NCBI RefSeq assembly: GCF_001557215.1
Contig: NZ_LSJM01000048.1
Location: 1 to 6,351 of the forward strand
Reading direction: 5' to 3'
Source: Sphingomonas sp. CCH9-E2
GTDB lineage: Bacteria; Pseudomonadota; Alphaproteobacteria; Sphingomonadales; Sphingomonadaceae
Length of the DNA: 6,351 bases
This document shows, one piece after another, positions 1-6,318 of this stretch. Positions within the stretch are counted from its first letter, which is position 1. The number at the start of each line of letters is the position of its first letter. The notes under the pieces are model-generated. The model had not been told where the DNA came from, did not search any database, and was given only the letters and a program-made list of their open reading frames with translations. A program made the position numbers and the translations under genes.

Positions 1-2305
1 CGAGGCAATCTCTCCCCTCCCGCTTGCGGGAGGGGCCGGGGGAGGGCGTGTCAACCAAGCTCCTCAAAAGTTTCTCGCGGAAGGCGACATGCCCTCCCCC
101 AGCCCCTCCCGCGAGCGGGAGGGGAGTAAAGGCGGCATGAAAAACGCCGGCATCCCCGACAACCGCATCGTGTTCAGCGAAAAATTCGCCTGCCCGGTCA
201 GCGGCTTCACCATCCCCGACATCGAACCGCGCCTGTTCAGCTTCAACGCCCCGCAGGGCGCATGCCCGGCGTGCGACGGCTTGGGCGAAAAGCTGATCTT
301 CGACGAAGACCTCGTCGTCCCCAACCACGAGCTGAGCATCAAGAAGGGGGCGGTCGTCCCCTGGGCTAAGTCCAACCCGCCATCGCCCTATTACATGCAG
401 GTCCTCGGCAGCCTCGCGCGCGAATTCGGCTTCTCCCTCGACACCCCGTGGAAGGACCTGCCCGGCGAGGTTCAGCTCATCATCCTCCACGGCACCGGCG
501 GCAAGCCGGTGACGCTGACCTTCATCGACGGCCGCAAAAGCTATGACGTGAAGAAGCCGTTCGAGGGCGTCATCGGCAACCTCAACCGCCGCATGCTTCA
601 GACCGAAAGCGCCTGGATGCGCGAGGAGCTGAGCAAGTACCAGGCCGCGCACCCGTGCGAAACCTGCAACGGCGCCCGCCTCAAGCCCGAGGCGCTGGCG
701 GTCAAGGTCGCCCACCGCGACATCTCCTCCGTCACCCGCCTCAGCGTCGTCGACGCGCTGCCCTTCTTCCGCGACCTCCCCGCCGCGCTCACCCCGCAGC
801 AGCAGGAGATCGCCCGCGCGATCCTCAAGGAAATCGACGAACGCCTCGGCTTCCTCAACAATGTCGGCCTCGACTACCTCAACCTCGATCGCACCAGCGG
901 CACGCTGTCGGGTGGGGAGAGCCAGCGCATCCGCCTCGCCTCGCAAATCGGCTCCGGCCTGTCCGGCGTCCTCTACGTCCTCGACGAACCCAGCATCGGC
1001 CTGCATCAGCGCGACAACGACATGCTGCTCGCCACGCTGCGCCGCCTGCGCGACCTCGGCAACACCGTGCTGGTGGTGGAACATGACGAGGATGCGATCC
1101 GCACTGCCGATTACGTCATCGACATGGGGCCGGGCGCCGGCGTGCATGGCGGACAGGTGGTGGCACAGGGCACGTTCGATGAAATCCTGTCCAGCACCGG
1201 CAGCGTCACCGCCGATTACCTCAACGGCACCCGCCGGATCGAGGTTCCGGCCAAGCGCCGCAAGGGCAATGGCAAGAAGCTGACCGTCCACAACGCCACC
1301 GCCAACAACCTCACCGGCGTCACCGCATCGATCCCGCTCGGCACCTTCACCTGCATCACCGGCGTGTCCGGCTCGGGCAAGTCGAGCTTCACCATCGACA
1401 CGCTCTACGCCGCCGCCGCCCGCCACCTCAACGGCGCGCGCGTGCTCGCGGGCAAGCATGACAAGATCACCGGCCTCGACCATCTCGACAAGGTGATCGA
1501 CATCGATCAGTCGCCGATCGGCCGCACCCCGCGCTCCAACCCCGCGACCTATACCGGCGCCTTCACCAACATCCGCGACTGGTTCGCCGGGCTGCCCGAG
1601 GCTCAGGCGCGCGGCTACAAGCCCGGCCGGTTCAGCTTCAACGTCAAGGGCGGGCGGTGCGAAGCGTGCCAGGGCGACGGCGTGCTCAAGATTGAAATGC
1701 ACTTCCTCCCCGACGTCTACGTCACCTGCGACGTGTGCCACGGCCAGCGCTACAACCGCGAAACGCTGGAGGTGAAGTTCAAGGGGAAGAGCATCGCCGA
1801 CGTGCTCGACATGACGGTCGAGGACGCGGTGGAGTTCTTCAAGGCCGTCCCCCCGATCCGCGACAAGATGGCGATGCTCGCCGAAGTCGGCCTCGGTTAC
1901 GTCAAGGTCGGCCAACAGGCCACGACCCTGTCGGGCGGCGAAGCCCAGCGCGTCAAGCTCGCCAAGGAACTGAGCCGCCGCGCCACCGGCCAGACGCTCT
2001 ACATCCTCGACGAACCCACCACCGGCCTGCATTTCGAAGACGTCCGCAAGCTGCTGGAGGTGCTCCACGCGCTGGTCGAACAGGGCAACACCGTGGTGGT
2101 GATCGAACACAATCTCGACGTCATCAAGACGGCGGATTGGATCCTCGACCTGGGGCCGGAAGGCGGCGTCAAGGGCGGCGAGATCGTCGCCGAAGGTACG
2201 CCGGAAAAGGTGGTGAAGGAACCGCGCAGCTACACGGGCAAGTATCTTGCGCCGTTGCTGGAGCGGGGTGGGGTCAAGGAGCGGGCTGAGGTGGCGGCGG
2301 AGTAG
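1..2305 (+). CDS. uvrA: UvrA, excinuclease ABC subunit A (5' end outside window)
   Basis: UvrA is the dimeric ABC-type ATPase that finds DNA damage and loads UvrB in nucleotide excision repair. The frame is open from the left edge, so the first ATP-binding Walker A and most of the UvrB-binding domain (roughly 240 residues by comparison with E. coli) lie outside. Visible in order: zinc module 1 (Cys at 191, 263 and 272), ABC signature [10 protein letters not shown] at 902, Walker B VLYVLDEP at 968 with downstream VVEHDED, Walker A of the second ATPase GVSGSGKSS at 1361, zinc module 2 with four Cys (1658, 1667, 1727, 1736), signature [11 protein letters not shown] at 1925, and Walker B LYILDEP at 1997. 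The second Cys of zinc module 1 is Ser (CPVS), as I recall for alphaproteobacterial UvrA. The ATG at 89 is not the true start: it lies inside a repeat inserted in the gene. Identity is very secure; the 5' structure is not. Confidence 0.97.
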   Translation, partial: EAISPLPLAGGAGGGRVNQAPQKFLAEGDMPSPSPSREREGSKGGMKNAGIPDNRIVFSEKFACPVSGFTIPDIEPRLFSFNAPQGACPACDGLGEKLIFDEDLVVPNHELSIKKGAVVPWAKSNPPSPYYMQVLGSLAREFGFSLDTPWKDLPGEVQLIILHGTGGKPVTLTFIDGRKSYDVKKPFEGVIGNLNRRMLQTESAWMREELSKYQAAHPCETCNGARLKPEALAVKVAHRDISSVTRLSVVDALPFFRDLPAALTPQQQEIARAILKEIDERLGFLNNVGLDYLNLDRTSGTLSGGESQRIRLASQIGSGLSGVLYVLDEPSIGLHQRDNDMLLATLRRLRDLGNTVLVVEHDEDAIRTADYVIDMGPGAGVHGGQVVAQGTFDEILSSTGSVTADYLNGTRRIEVPAKRRKGNGKKLTVHNATANNLTGVTASIPLGTFTCITGVSGSGKSSFTIDTLYAAAARHLNGARVLAGKHDKITGLDHLDKVIDIDQSPIGRTPRSNPATYTGAFTNIRDWFAGLPEAQARGYKPGRFSFNVKGGRCEACQGDGVLKIEMHFLPDVYVTCDVCHGQRYNRETLEVKFKGKSIADVLDMTVEDAVEFFKAVPPIRDKMAMLAEVGLGYVKVGQQATTLSGGEAQRVKLAKELSRRATGQTLYILDEPTTGLHFEDVRKLLEVLHALVEQGNTVVVIEHNLDVIKTADWILDLGPEGGVKGGEIVAEGTPEKVVKEPRSYTGKYLAPLLERGGVKERAEVAAE
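12..126. repeat. Inverted-repeat doublet (REP/BIME-like palindromic element) inside uvrA
   Basis: The 41-bp arm at 12-52 matches the reverse complement of 86-126 at 38 of 41 positions, around a 33-bp centre (53-85). Each arm carries its own smaller palindrome with a perfect 10-bp stem, CCCCTCCCGC / GCGGGAGGGG: 14-23 with 26-35, and 103-112 with 115-124. The arrangement of two palindromes facing each other resembles REP doublets. This palindrome type is, from memory, dispersed in sphingomonad genomes. The element is read through in the uvrA frame without a stop and adds about 38 residues rich in Pro, Gly, Ser and Arg. The bases outside the arms (T11, T127) do not continue the pairing, which sets the ends. 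Confidence 0.85.
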
Positions 2306-2308
2306 GGG
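2304..2308 (+). promoter_or_regulatory. Ribosome binding site of the cassette's first gene, overlapping the uvrA stop
   Basis: AGGGG begins inside the uvrA TAG stop (2303-2305) and lies 4 nt before the ATG at 2313. It fixes the start of the 248-aa protein and makes reinitiation by ribosomes ending uvrA plausible. No promoter is recognised between the two genes. Confidence 0.55.
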
Positions 2309-2312
2309 GCGT

Positions 2313-3059
2313 ATGAAGAAGATCAAGCGCAAGCGAAAGGGGCGCATCCTAGACGACCACCAACGTGTAGGTTCCCGAATTAGAAGCTCATTTTTGCTTC
2401 AAGCGAATTTCCAAGAAACAAGCTACGTCGATCAGATACTTCCTGAAATCGTGCACATTGCGATGATTTTGCAGGAGTTTGGATATTACGACGGCATTAG
2501 ACTGTGCGAGAAGCTTTTCACTGCATTAGGCCGCCATCGCGATGAAAGTTCGCTGCCGTTTGTCTCCAACCTAGCAGTCGGCGCCGAGCAAGCTGCTGAG
2601 GTTCTGGCGGACCTTGAGGGGCAGGGTGCGCTGACGGCACTTCAGAAGGCGAATACGCCGCTTTGTCTACTGCCGAGCTGGCCGTTGAGATTTCTTGGCG
2701 CGATCGACATGGAGAGGGATGAGGCTCTCGCTACCCTCACTTCGTGCGTTGATAGCATCCTGGACAAGTCTCATTCCCCGCCATGCGCAGCGATGGCTAC
2801 TGTCATGTATTGGCAGGGTGTTTGCGGCAAACTCCACTACTCGGCCAATGTGGCCCCCCCCGACCTGAATGTAATGATCAGCGATCCAAGCAGCGCGGCT
2901 GCCGGAAAGGCGAGAGCACAGGTCCGTGCGTTTATGATGGCCTTTGGTGCGATGGATGGGGAGCATGGAACTCCTAAGAAGGATTGGGGCTCCACCTTCT
3001 GGCGGGAATGCTTTCGCCTTTCAGGCTGTTCATACGAAGAGGACGACAGCGGTGATTGA
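2313..3059 (+). CDS. Protein of unknown function, first gene of a low-GC two-gene cassette
   Basis: The product is 248 aa with no signal peptide or clear membrane segment. The start is the ATG at 2313, preceded by AGGGG (2304-2308) that overlaps the uvrA stop codon; the frame is open further upstream, but only inside uvrA. The N-terminus is strongly basic (MKKIKRKRKGR), followed by a helical-looking segment around residues 35-72 (YVDQILPEIVHIAMILQEFG) and a C-terminal motif FWRECFRLSGC at residues 229-239. I recall a family of uncharacterised proteins with a basic start, an LPE motif near residue 44 and an FW...C tail encoded next to DUF5677 genes, but cannot name it. GC content and codon use are unlike uvrA, suggesting horizontal transfer. 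The stop overlaps the start of the next gene by 8 bp. No catalytic motif is recognised. Confidence 0.85.
   Translation: MKKIKRKRKGRILDDHQRVGSRIRSSFLLQANFQETSYVDQILPEIVHIAMILQEFGYYDGIRLCEKLFTALGRHRDESSLPFVSNLAVGAEQAAEVLADLEGQGALTALQKANTPLCLLPSWPLRFLGAIDMERDEALATLTSCVDSILDKSHSPPCAAMATVMYWQGVCGKLHYSANVAPPDLNVMISDPSSAAAGKARAQVRAFMMAFGAMDGEHGTPKKDWGSTFWRECFRLSGCSYEEDDSGD
3037..3043 (+). promoter_or_regulatory. Ribosome binding site deciding the GTG start of the DUF5677-like gene
   Basis: AAGAGGA lies 8 nt upstream of the GTG at 3052, within the last codons of the preceding gene. The spacing and the 8-bp GTGATTGA start/stop overlap together favour this start over the upstream in-frame TTG and ATG codons at 2944-2965. 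Confidence 0.65.
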
Positions 3060-3861
3060 TCCCAACGCATATCGCGAGTTCTATGGTAACTATGAGAGGC
3101 ACATCCTGGCGAACGTGAGCGATCGGACCGCTCATGAAAGTGCGCCTGATTGGTACGTGGGGGAGGTGTCGTCCGTTCTGAACGGCTTGATGGCTCGGCA
3201 GGCGACCTTAACCATCTCAATGGCCGCCAATCCTCCAATATGGAATGAGCACGTCGCTCCGCTAATATTGAGGACCATGATAGACGTTGTTATTTCGTTT
3301 CGCTGGATATTACGTGATCCGGTAAAGCGCAGCCGTGAATATATCGGGTATGGGCTTGGTCAAGCTAAGTTGGCGATTTCTCACTATGAGAAGCGGCTGG
3401 AAGTCGAGCCCGAAGACAGCATTTTGAACTCCTTGAAAACGTTCAAAGAGGCGTGGATTGAGTCCCAAAGGATGATGCCTTTCGTAGATGTCAATCTAGG
3501 AAGCTGGTCTGGCACCTCGGTTCGCAAGATGGCAATCGAAGCAGGCGATGAAGACCTATATAATTTTTCATTCACGCCATTCAGCTCGTGCGTTCACAGC
3601 CAATGGGACCACGTGCATGTCTTCAATACGATGATATGTAGTAATCCATTGCACAAGGGGCATAGAATACCCGCTATTGCGGATGTAGGTATATCTGATG
3701 ATTACCTATATCGTACGGCGAAGTATTTTGATCTGACGTTGGAAAGTTTTGATTTGGCTGCTGGGAAGAAGGGCGATTTTTCGGGCGCACGTGATTTTTT
3801 CGCCAGTAACATTGGTTCAATCTACAGAGACGATGCTGAGATTGTAGCCACTGAGAATTAG
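3052..3861 (+). CDS. DUF5677-like protein, second gene of the cassette
   Basis: The product is 269 aa from the GTG at 3052. This start is chosen because AAGAGGA (3037-3043) sits 8 nt upstream as a good ribosome binding site and because the start and the previous stop share GTGATTGA, a typical coupling arrangement. Codons upstream in frame (for example the TTG at 2944) would force a long overlap with a well-supported gene. The features recalling DUF5677 are the helical block around residues 70-112 (ILRTMIDVVISFRWILRD, then REYIGYGL and HYEK) and the later YNFSFTPFSSCVHSQWDHV block around 170-188 with conserved-looking His and Trp. The family has no established function that I know of. I see no R-x4-6-H motif, so a classical HEPN RNase assignment is not supported. 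No membrane segment is evident. GC is lowest near the 3' end (about 40% at 3721-3780). Confidence 0.85.
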   Translation: MIDPNAYREFYGNYERHILANVSDRTAHESAPDWYVGEVSSVLNGLMARQATLTISMAANPPIWNEHVAPLILRTMIDVVISFRWILRDPVKRSREYIGYGLGQAKLAISHYEKRLEVEPEDSILNSLKTFKEAWIESQRMMPFVDVNLGSWSGTSVRKMAIEAGDEDLYNFSFTPFSSCVHSQWDHVHVFNTMICSNPLHKGHRIPAIADVGISDDYLYRTAKYFDLTLESFDLAAGKKGDFSGARDFFASNIGSIYRDDAEIVATEN

Positions 3862-3966
3862 GGTTTGCCAGTAGCACCGCACCAAAGCCTCGGCGTCGGT
3901 CACGCTCAGTAGTTTCGGGACACCATACCTGATTTCAGCGGAAGCTCCTGCTTTGCGCGGGCTCAT
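3817..3966 (-). pseudogene. Possible 5' remnant of a minus-strand gene cut by the cassette
   Basis: A 49-aa frame begins at the ATG at 3966 (minus strand) with AAGGGGAG (3970-3977) just upstream as a good ribosome binding site. It reads MSPRKAGASAEIRYGVPKLL, then SVTDAEALVRCYWQT. At about 3865 it runs into the low-GC 3' end of the DUF5677-like gene and stops at 3817, overlapping that gene antisense by 45 bp. The SD and sensible N-terminal composition suggest that the first 30 or so codons belonged to a real gene whose remainder was lost when the cassette arrived. I do not recognise the family; a resemblance to integrase N-termini was considered but is too weak. A chance ORF is a serious alternative. 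Confidence 0.25.
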
Positions 3967-4052
3967 CCGCTCCCCTTGTGCACCCCCGTTCCCGAAGCGG
4001 CACATTTTTGCTAACCTATACCGCTTGCTCTTTTTAAAAAGTGGAAGCGACC
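3862..4052. other. Intergenic segment at the right edge of the low-GC cassette
   Basis: This stretch holds the possible minus-strand remnant described separately, a bulged hairpin at about 3988-4000 (CCGTT/AAGCGG) followed by CACATTTTT, which is at best a weak terminator for the cassette, and a perfect 12-bp palindrome CTTTTTAAAAAG at 4030-4041. GCTAACCT at 4010-4017 could be a -10 region reading toward 4053, but no good -35 box is visible. Composition returns toward that of the host here. Confidence 0.4.
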
Positions 4053-4196
4053 ATGCACCATAAATGAAAGCGCCCCCGCAACCTGCGCGCCGGGTGCAAG
4101 CTCTGCAAGCCTTGGAAGGTCAACGGCTACGCCACCCACCGCCTCGGCGGGGAGCGGTTCAGCGATCACCGCCGCCGCCACGCCCCGCTGGCGTGA
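4053..4196 (+). pseudogene. Small CxxC protein gene with an in-frame TGA at codon 5
   Basis: Reading from the ATG at 4053 (GGAAG at 4043-4047 as ribosome binding site) gives MHHK, then TGA at 4065-4067, then 42 uninterrupted codons: KRPRNLRAGCKLCKPWKVNG, YATHRLGGERFSDHRRRHAPLA, and a TGA at 4194. The downstream part has a CKLC motif inside a basic peptide and an FSDHRRR tail. I recall small basic proteins with a CKPWK...NG core and this tail in sphingomonads and relatives, of unknown role. A single CGA-to-TGA change would explain the stop, since HKRKRPRN would then read naturally. There is no ATG after the stop in this frame, so the copy is probably dead unless translation starts at the CTG at 4083 or the TGA is read through. 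A sequencing error is possible. Confidence 0.5.
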
Positions 4197-4211
4197 CGCC
4201 GCGCGCAAAGC

Positions 4212-4224
4212 TAACCTCCCCCCA
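4212..4224 (+). promoter_or_regulatory. Probable -10 element of a leaderless cupin transcript
   Basis: TAACCT (4212-4217) fits a TANNNT -10 element, and a start point about 7 nt downstream would fall on the A of the ATG at 4224. The six bases before the ATG are all C, so there is no Shine-Dalgarno sequence, which agrees with leaderless initiation as known in alphaproteobacteria. The -35 region is unclear. Confidence 0.4.
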
Positions 4225-4619
4225 TGCCCCGCCTAGACACCCAATTCGCCCATCTCGGCCAAAACGCCACCGCGACCGTCGAACCGCCCTTCGACGGGAT
4301 GGCCTGGTACGCCGGCTACGGCCAACGCCACGCCGCCGACGGGATCGAGGGGCGGCTGGTCATGCAGTACAGCTTCACGGAAAGCTGGACCTCCTGGGAA
4401 GTCCACCCGCACGGTGCGGAGCTGGTTATCTGCACTGCGGGGGAAATGACGCTGGTGCAGGAACTGCCCGATGGCAACATCGCCCGCGAAACCCTCACCC
4501 CCGGCGACTATGCGATTAACCCGCCCGGCGTGTGGCACACCGCGGACGTGCCCCCCGGCACTACCGCCACCGCCATTTTCATCACCCCCGGCGCCGGCAC
4601 CGACCACCGCCCGCGCTGA
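4224..4619 (+). CDS. Cupin domain protein
   Basis: A small, probably cytoplasmic 131-aa protein with a single conserved cupin beta-barrel. Motif 1 is WEVHPHGAELVICTAGEM, giving probable metal ligands His61, His63 and Glu66 (spacing one residue shorter than the usual HxHx3-4E) and Gly73. Motif 2 is GDYAINPPGVWH, giving Gly94, Pro100, Gly102 and the fourth ligand His105. This pattern supports a mononuclear metal site, but substrate and reaction cannot be inferred: small cupins include isomerases, dioxygenases and ligand-binding proteins. There is no ribosome binding site and the ATG follows a run of C, so a leaderless message is likely. The gene converges on the EEP gene with 27 bp between stop codons and no clear terminator. 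GC and codon use are those of the host. Confidence 0.88.
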   Translation: MPRLDTQFAHLGQNATATVEPPFDGMAWYAGYGQRHAADGIEGRLVMQYSFTESWTSWEVHPHGAELVICTAGEMTLVQELPDGNIARETLTPGDYAINPPGVWHTADVPPGTTATAIFITPGAGTDHRPR

Positions 4620-4646
4620 TCGGCTCCGGCGACGCGGTCGGCATGC

Positions 4647-5591
4647 TCATGGGGTGCGCGGGTCGAGATCGTCGACATAATCCTTCACGCAGATCTTGAT
4701 CATGTGGTGATCCGACAGGAACCGGTCATGCGCCAACAGGTCGGCGGAATGCAGCACATATTGGCGCGAGTAGCGGAATTCCTTGCGCCCCGCCGCGACG
4801 AACGCGCGGTCGAACGGCGCACCCTTGCGCTGCAGGCTGACATAGGTCGGCGTGTCGTTGTTGTTCAGATCGATCAGGCCGTTCGCCAGAAACGTCTCGA
4901 TCGCCGGTTCAGCGTTGCTGACGATATTGGTGTCGCCGATCAGCACCAGGCTGGGGTCGAACGTCCCATCCGCCGCGCGCAGCGCCTTGCACAATTCCTC
5001 CGCCTCGCGCGCGCGGACCTTGCGGTTGACCGTCTCGCCGCCGACATTCGACTTCATGTGCAGCGGCACCAGGCTCAGCCGGCGCCGTTCGGTTTCAGTG
5101 ACCCACGCCCCGGTCGCGTCCTTGCGGAACACCTCGATCTGCGACGTGAAGTCGAACAGGTGCGGCGCGCGCGCCCACAGCTTTCCCGCGTCGCTGTCAT
5201 GCGCGACGTCCAGCTTGGCGACGCCCGCCAGCGTCAGCCGCTCGGCATCCCACATCACCGCGCACAGCTGTTTGGTCTGCCCGGCATCGCGATTGGGCAC
5301 GATGCGGTACCGCCATGGTCGGTCGAGATGCTCCTCCAGCAGATAGCAGACCATATCCAGAAATTTGTTGCGCGGCCCATCCTGGTTGGCAGGATCGATG
5401 TGGATCCCGCCGGGGGTCAGCCGCACCTCTTCATCGGTCGGGGTCACATAGATTTCCTGCAGCGCGATGACGTCGATGCCGCTCATCTCGATATGTTCGG
5501 CCAGCGCGAACACGCTCTGCTGCGGCAACTGGTTGGATCGCGTTCCACCCAGATGTTCGATGTTCCAGCTTGCGATCTGAAGATAGCTCAT
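4647..5591 (-). CDS. Endonuclease/exonuclease/phosphatase (EEP) family hydrolase
   Basis: A 314-aa Mg2+-dependent phosphohydrolase of the DNase I/exonuclease III fold. The catalytic motifs are in order: SWNIEH (Asn10), VIALQEIY (Glu46, metal ligand), VPLHMKSN (His178), LIGDTN (Asp220, Asn222), a PFDRAFV strand (Asp261) and SDHH (Asp294, His295 as the catalytic pair). All key residues are present, so an active enzyme is expected. There is no signal peptide, so it is probably cytoplasmic. The substrate is uncertain, since the fold covers DNA, RNA, inositol phosphates and sphingomyelin. The ATG at 5591 has a strong GGAGGAG site (5597-5603) 5 nt upstream. The gene lies 116 bp downstream of the 172-aa gene on the same strand, with a strong hairpin between, so cotranscription is possible but not assured. 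A long antisense frame over it (4704-5909) is taken as spurious. Confidence 0.92.
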   Translation of the reverse strand: MSYLQIASWNIEHLGGTRSNQLPQQSVFALAEHIEMSGIDVIALQEIYVTPTDEEVRLTPGGIHIDPANQDGPRNKFLDMVCYLLEEHLDRPWRYRIVPNRDAGQTKQLCAVMWDAERLTLAGVAKLDVAHDSDAGKLWARAPHLFDFTSQIEVFRKDATGAWVTETERRRLSLVPLHMKSNVGGETVNRKVRAREAEELCKALRAADGTFDPSLVLIGDTNIVSNAEPAIETFLANGLIDLNNNDTPTYVSLQRKGAPFDRAFVAAGRKEFRYSRQYVLHSADLLAHDRFLSDHHMIKICVKDYVDDLDPRTP

Positions 5592-5658
5592 GATGCTCCT
5601 CCCAGGCAGGATGACGGTCGATCATCGCATGCGTTCGTGACAGTTCCCCCGTCGGGGC

Positions 5659-5701
5659 CGCGCCGCGACGCGCCTCGCCAGCCGAGGCCCGCCGCGGCGC
5701 G
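5659..5701. terminator. Strong GC hairpin between the 172-aa gene and the EEP gene
   Basis: The outer stem CGCGCCGCG (5659-5667) pairs perfectly with 5693-5701. After two single mismatches and 2 further pairs, GCCTCG (5672-5677) pairs with CGAGGC (5683-5688) around a 5-nt loop. It starts 7 bp past the stop of the 172-aa gene. No T tract follows on the minus strand, so it may act as an attenuating or mRNA-stabilising structure rather than a textbook intrinsic terminator. A small CCCC-GTC-GGGG hairpin (5647-5657) lies next to it. Confidence 0.5.
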
Positions 5702-5707
5702 TCTGGT

Positions 5708-6226
5708 TCAGGCGTCGACCGCCGCGTCCTCATCGGCGCAATTGCACGTGCCGACCGGCATGAACTCGTCCTCGAACGCCACTGCCACCGCATCGACGCG
5801 CGCCCGGCGCATCGCGCTCGCGGGCAGGTCGAGCGGCTCGAGATCCAGCGCCGCGAACTCGGCCGCGGTCAGCCACTTGATATCGGTGCCCCAGATGTCC
5901 CAGCACTGATCGATCGGGCCATAGCCGATGCACGCCTTTGCCTGCAGCCGGACCGAATTGCCGCCGCGCGGCTCGATGCAGATTTTGATATGGCCGACCG
6001 CAACGGTGAAGATCGTGTGGCAGGCGTTGGTCAGGCGGTATTCAAACCGCTTGCCCGCGGCGTCCACCTGCAGAATGACCGCGCCGTTCTGCTCGATCAG
6101 GCGGAGGCACGCCTTCACCCCGACGCAAATCTTCTTGTTGATCGGCCAGCCGATCCGGATGCACTTTTCGAACTTGAGACAGCTTTCCCAGATGGTGCCG
6201 GTCACGGCGACTTCGACTTCGCTCAT
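5708..6226 (-). CDS. Cysteine-rich protein of unknown function with an apparent internal duplication
   Basis: I do not recognise this 172-aa protein. It has ten Cys (16, 22, 34, 40, 69, 83, 99, 108, 161, 163), unusual for a protein with no visible signal peptide or membrane segment. Two halves look related: KKICVGVKACLRLI (residues 31-44) against HIKICIEP...VRLQAKACIGY (79-102), each with KIC-[VI], then KAC-[LI] in alternating, beta-strand-like sequence. The Cys spacing differs between halves, so this may be a diverged duplication. The tail (CNCADEDAAVDA) is acidic with a CxC motif. Metal binding or disulfides are both conceivable and neither is shown. The ATG at 6226 has GGGAG (6234-6238) 7 nt upstream. 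The EEP hydrolase gene follows on the same strand. Composition matches the host, so it appears resident. Confidence 0.8.
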   Translation of the reverse strand: MSEVEVAVTGTIWESCLKFEKCIRIGWPINKKICVGVKACLRLIEQNGAVILQVDAAGKRFEYRLTNACHTIFTVAVGHIKICIEPRGGNSVRLQAKACIGYGPIDQCWDIWGTDIKWLTAAEFAALDLEPLDLPASAMRRARVDAVAVAFEDEFMPVGTCNCADEDAAVDA

Positions 6227-6298
6227 CTCACATCTCCCATGCCGGGCGGATCGATCCCGCCACGACCGCAGGATCGCGCGGATGCAATGGCGCTGCGC

Positions 6299-6312
6299 GT
6301 GACGGCGGTCAC
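6299..6312. repeat. Short perfect inverted repeat upstream of the 172-aa gene
   Basis: GTGAC (6299-6303) and GTCAC (6308-6312) form a 5-bp perfect dyad with a 4-bp GGCG spacer, about 75 bp upstream of the start at 6226. It could be an operator half-site pair, but dyads this short occur by chance in GC-rich DNA. No convincing -35/-10 pair was found on the minus strand. Confidence 0.2.
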
Positions 6313-6318
6313 GGTGCG

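Noticed and set aside
89..91. ATG at 89 as the start of uvrA
   Set aside because: It lies within the repeat arm, has no Shine-Dalgarno site, and the frame is open upstream to the window edge. A protein starting there would lack the first Walker A.
655..1283. Two further plus-strand frames inside uvrA
   Set aside because: These are Arg/Pro- or Ala/Ser-rich shadows of the UvrA coding frame.
2247..2312. Earlier start for the first cassette gene inside uvrA
   Set aside because: It would overlap uvrA by about 59 bp, whereas the ATG at 2313 has its own ribosome binding site and marks the composition change.
3052..3861. HEPN ribonuclease toxin assignment for the DUF5677-like protein
   Set aside because: No R-x4-6-H motif was found on reading the protein; R-x2-H (residues 25-28) is not the motif.
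4064..4519. Plus-strand 151-aa frame spanning the small CxxC gene and the cupin gene
   Set aside because: It is very rich in Pro and Arg and out of frame with the cupin motifs; a shadow frame.
4620..4646. Bidirectional terminator between cupin and EEP genes
   Set aside because: I could not find a stable hairpin with a T tract in the 27-bp gap; transcription may end by another mechanism.
4704..5909. Plus-strand 401-aa open frame, the longest on that strand after uvrA
   Set aside because: It is antisense to the EEP gene and part of the 172-aa gene, both of which have ribosome binding sites (and catalytic motifs for EEP). Its translation is Arg/Gln/Ala rich without recognisable domains, as expected of shadow frames in GC-rich DNA.
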